Positions 5,039 through 5,603 of a stretch of 5,603 bases of DNA are shown here, piece by piece (positions within the stretch are counted from its first letter, which is position 1; every line of letters begins with the position of its first letter). This DNA comes from Bacillota bacterium. GTDB taxonomy: Bacteria > Bacillota > UBA4882 > UBA8346. The DNA lies in NCBI GenBank assembly GCA_023415375.1, contig JAEZKW010000158.1:1-5603 (forward strand), written 5' to 3'. A model generated the notes under the pieces. That model searched no databases, was not told the origin of the DNA, and saw only the letters and a list, made by a program, of their open reading frames with translations. A program made the position numbers and the translations under genes.

Positions 5039-5603
5039 TTAATAATGTTTTAAGCCGTCCTTGGTATATTGATGTTTCGCTCCGATTTTTAACAGCTCCG
5101 GTATTGTTACAAAACGGTATCCTTGTTTTTGGAGTCTCTCAATAATCAAGGGAGTTGCGGCAACATCCTTCCAGCGAGTCGGAAAGGACCCATCATGGGC
5201 TAGAATAATCCCCCCCGGTCTATTCAGCTTGAGTACCCGCTCAGCCATGAGTTCCGGAGTTGGCGCATCATGGTGGTCCGCGCTAACTGTCCAGAGGATT
5301 GTTTGATACCCTTCATCCTGGGCGATAGAAAATACGGTACTGTCAATTAAACCGCGGGGCGGTCTAAAAAAGTAAGCGCGTTGACCGGTCATCCTTTCGA
5401 TCACCTGTTCACATTGCTCCAATTCACGGATCACTTGGGCTGATGTATCGGATTCAATATTGCTGGGATGAGTATAAGTATGATTGGCGATTACGTGCCC
5501 CCGGCTTAACACCTCTTTGACGATATCAGGATACTTGTCCATCAACCGGCCAATCATAAAAAAGGTGGCTTTAACATGATATTTATCTAATATGTCTAAG
5601 ATT
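5039..5603 (-). CDS. NodB-type polysaccharide deacetylase, C-terminal part (5' end outside window)
   Basis: The frame is open from the right edge to TAA 5041-5039, giving 187 visible residues. A Met at 5557 is internal: the codons before it read ILDILDKYHVKATFF, the family segment that normally follows the catalytic TFDDG motif, which must lie outside. Carbohydrate esterase family 4 enzymes remove N- or O-acetyl groups from peptidoglycan, chitin or other cell-surface glycans using a metal ion. Visible motifs are GHVIANHTYTHP (35-46, metal-binding His41 and His45), FFRPPRG (78-84, MT3), ILWTVSADHHD (102-112, in the place of MT4) and GGIILAHDG (130-138, MT5, His136). The MT4 region lacks the usual Trp after the Asp. 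Signal or anchor sequences would be in the missing N-terminus. It converges on the LOG-family gene with 34 bp between them. Confidence 0.92.
   Translation of the reverse strand, partial: ILDILDKYHVKATFFMIGRLMDKYPDIVKEVLSRGHVIANHTYTHPSNIESDTSAQVIRELEQCEQVIERMTGQRAYFFRPPRGLIDSTVFSIAQDEGYQTILWTVSADHHDAPTPELMAERVLKLNRPGGIILAHDGSFPTRWKDVAATPLIIERLQKQGYRFVTIPELLKIGAKHQYTKDGLKHY

Noticed and set aside
5039..5557. Treating Met 5557 as the start of the deacetylase
   Set aside because: The frame continues to the window edge with typical family sequence (ATFF just before this Met), so the Met is internal and the gene is cut by the window.

Overview
The window looks like chromosomal DNA from a member of the Bacillota (Firmicutes). 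It has moderate GC content, strong AGGAGG-type ribosome binding sites, frequent GTG starts and short intergenic gaps. The lineage below phylum cannot be fixed from this sequence. I see no insertion sequence, phage gene, CRISPR array, tRNA or rRNA.

Layout, left to right. (1) 1-185, + strand: the last 60 codons of a membrane protein that reads like the C-terminus of an OPT-family oligopeptide transporter. (2) 248-1090, + strand: a complete type II pantothenate kinase (coaW type), the first step of coenzyme A synthesis. (3) 1098-1187: a long imperfect hairpin built of 7-bp repeats (GCTGTTA-like) in the gap between two convergent transcription units. (4) 1209-4066, - strand: a compact four-gene polar amino acid ABC importer operon, transcribed ATPase, solute-binding protein, permease, permease. 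The binding protein carries the ligand residues, at identical spacing, that I recall for Campylobacter PEB1a, so aspartate/glutamate uptake is the best guess. (5) 4067-4398: a divergent regulatory region with a plausible promoter and palindromes for the ABC operon. It also holds a weaker promoter and a structured leader for the rightward gene. (6) 4399-5004, + strand: a LOG/TIGR00730 family nucleotide phosphoribohydrolase whose natural N-terminus lies upstream of the first ATG and has no ATG, GTG or TTG start. (7) 5039-5603, - strand: the C-terminal 187 residues of a NodB-type polysaccharide deacetylase that runs off the right edge.

The ABC operon is the only clear functional unit: periplasmic-type capture protein, two different permease subunits and one ATPase species, which presumably acts as a homodimer. 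The other genes look like unrelated housekeeping or envelope functions. The best candidates for something unusual are the non-canonical start of the LOG-family gene together with its structured, possibly SD-masking leader, and the 7-bp-periodic hairpin at 1098-1187. I do not see convincing evidence of a wholly new multi-gene system.
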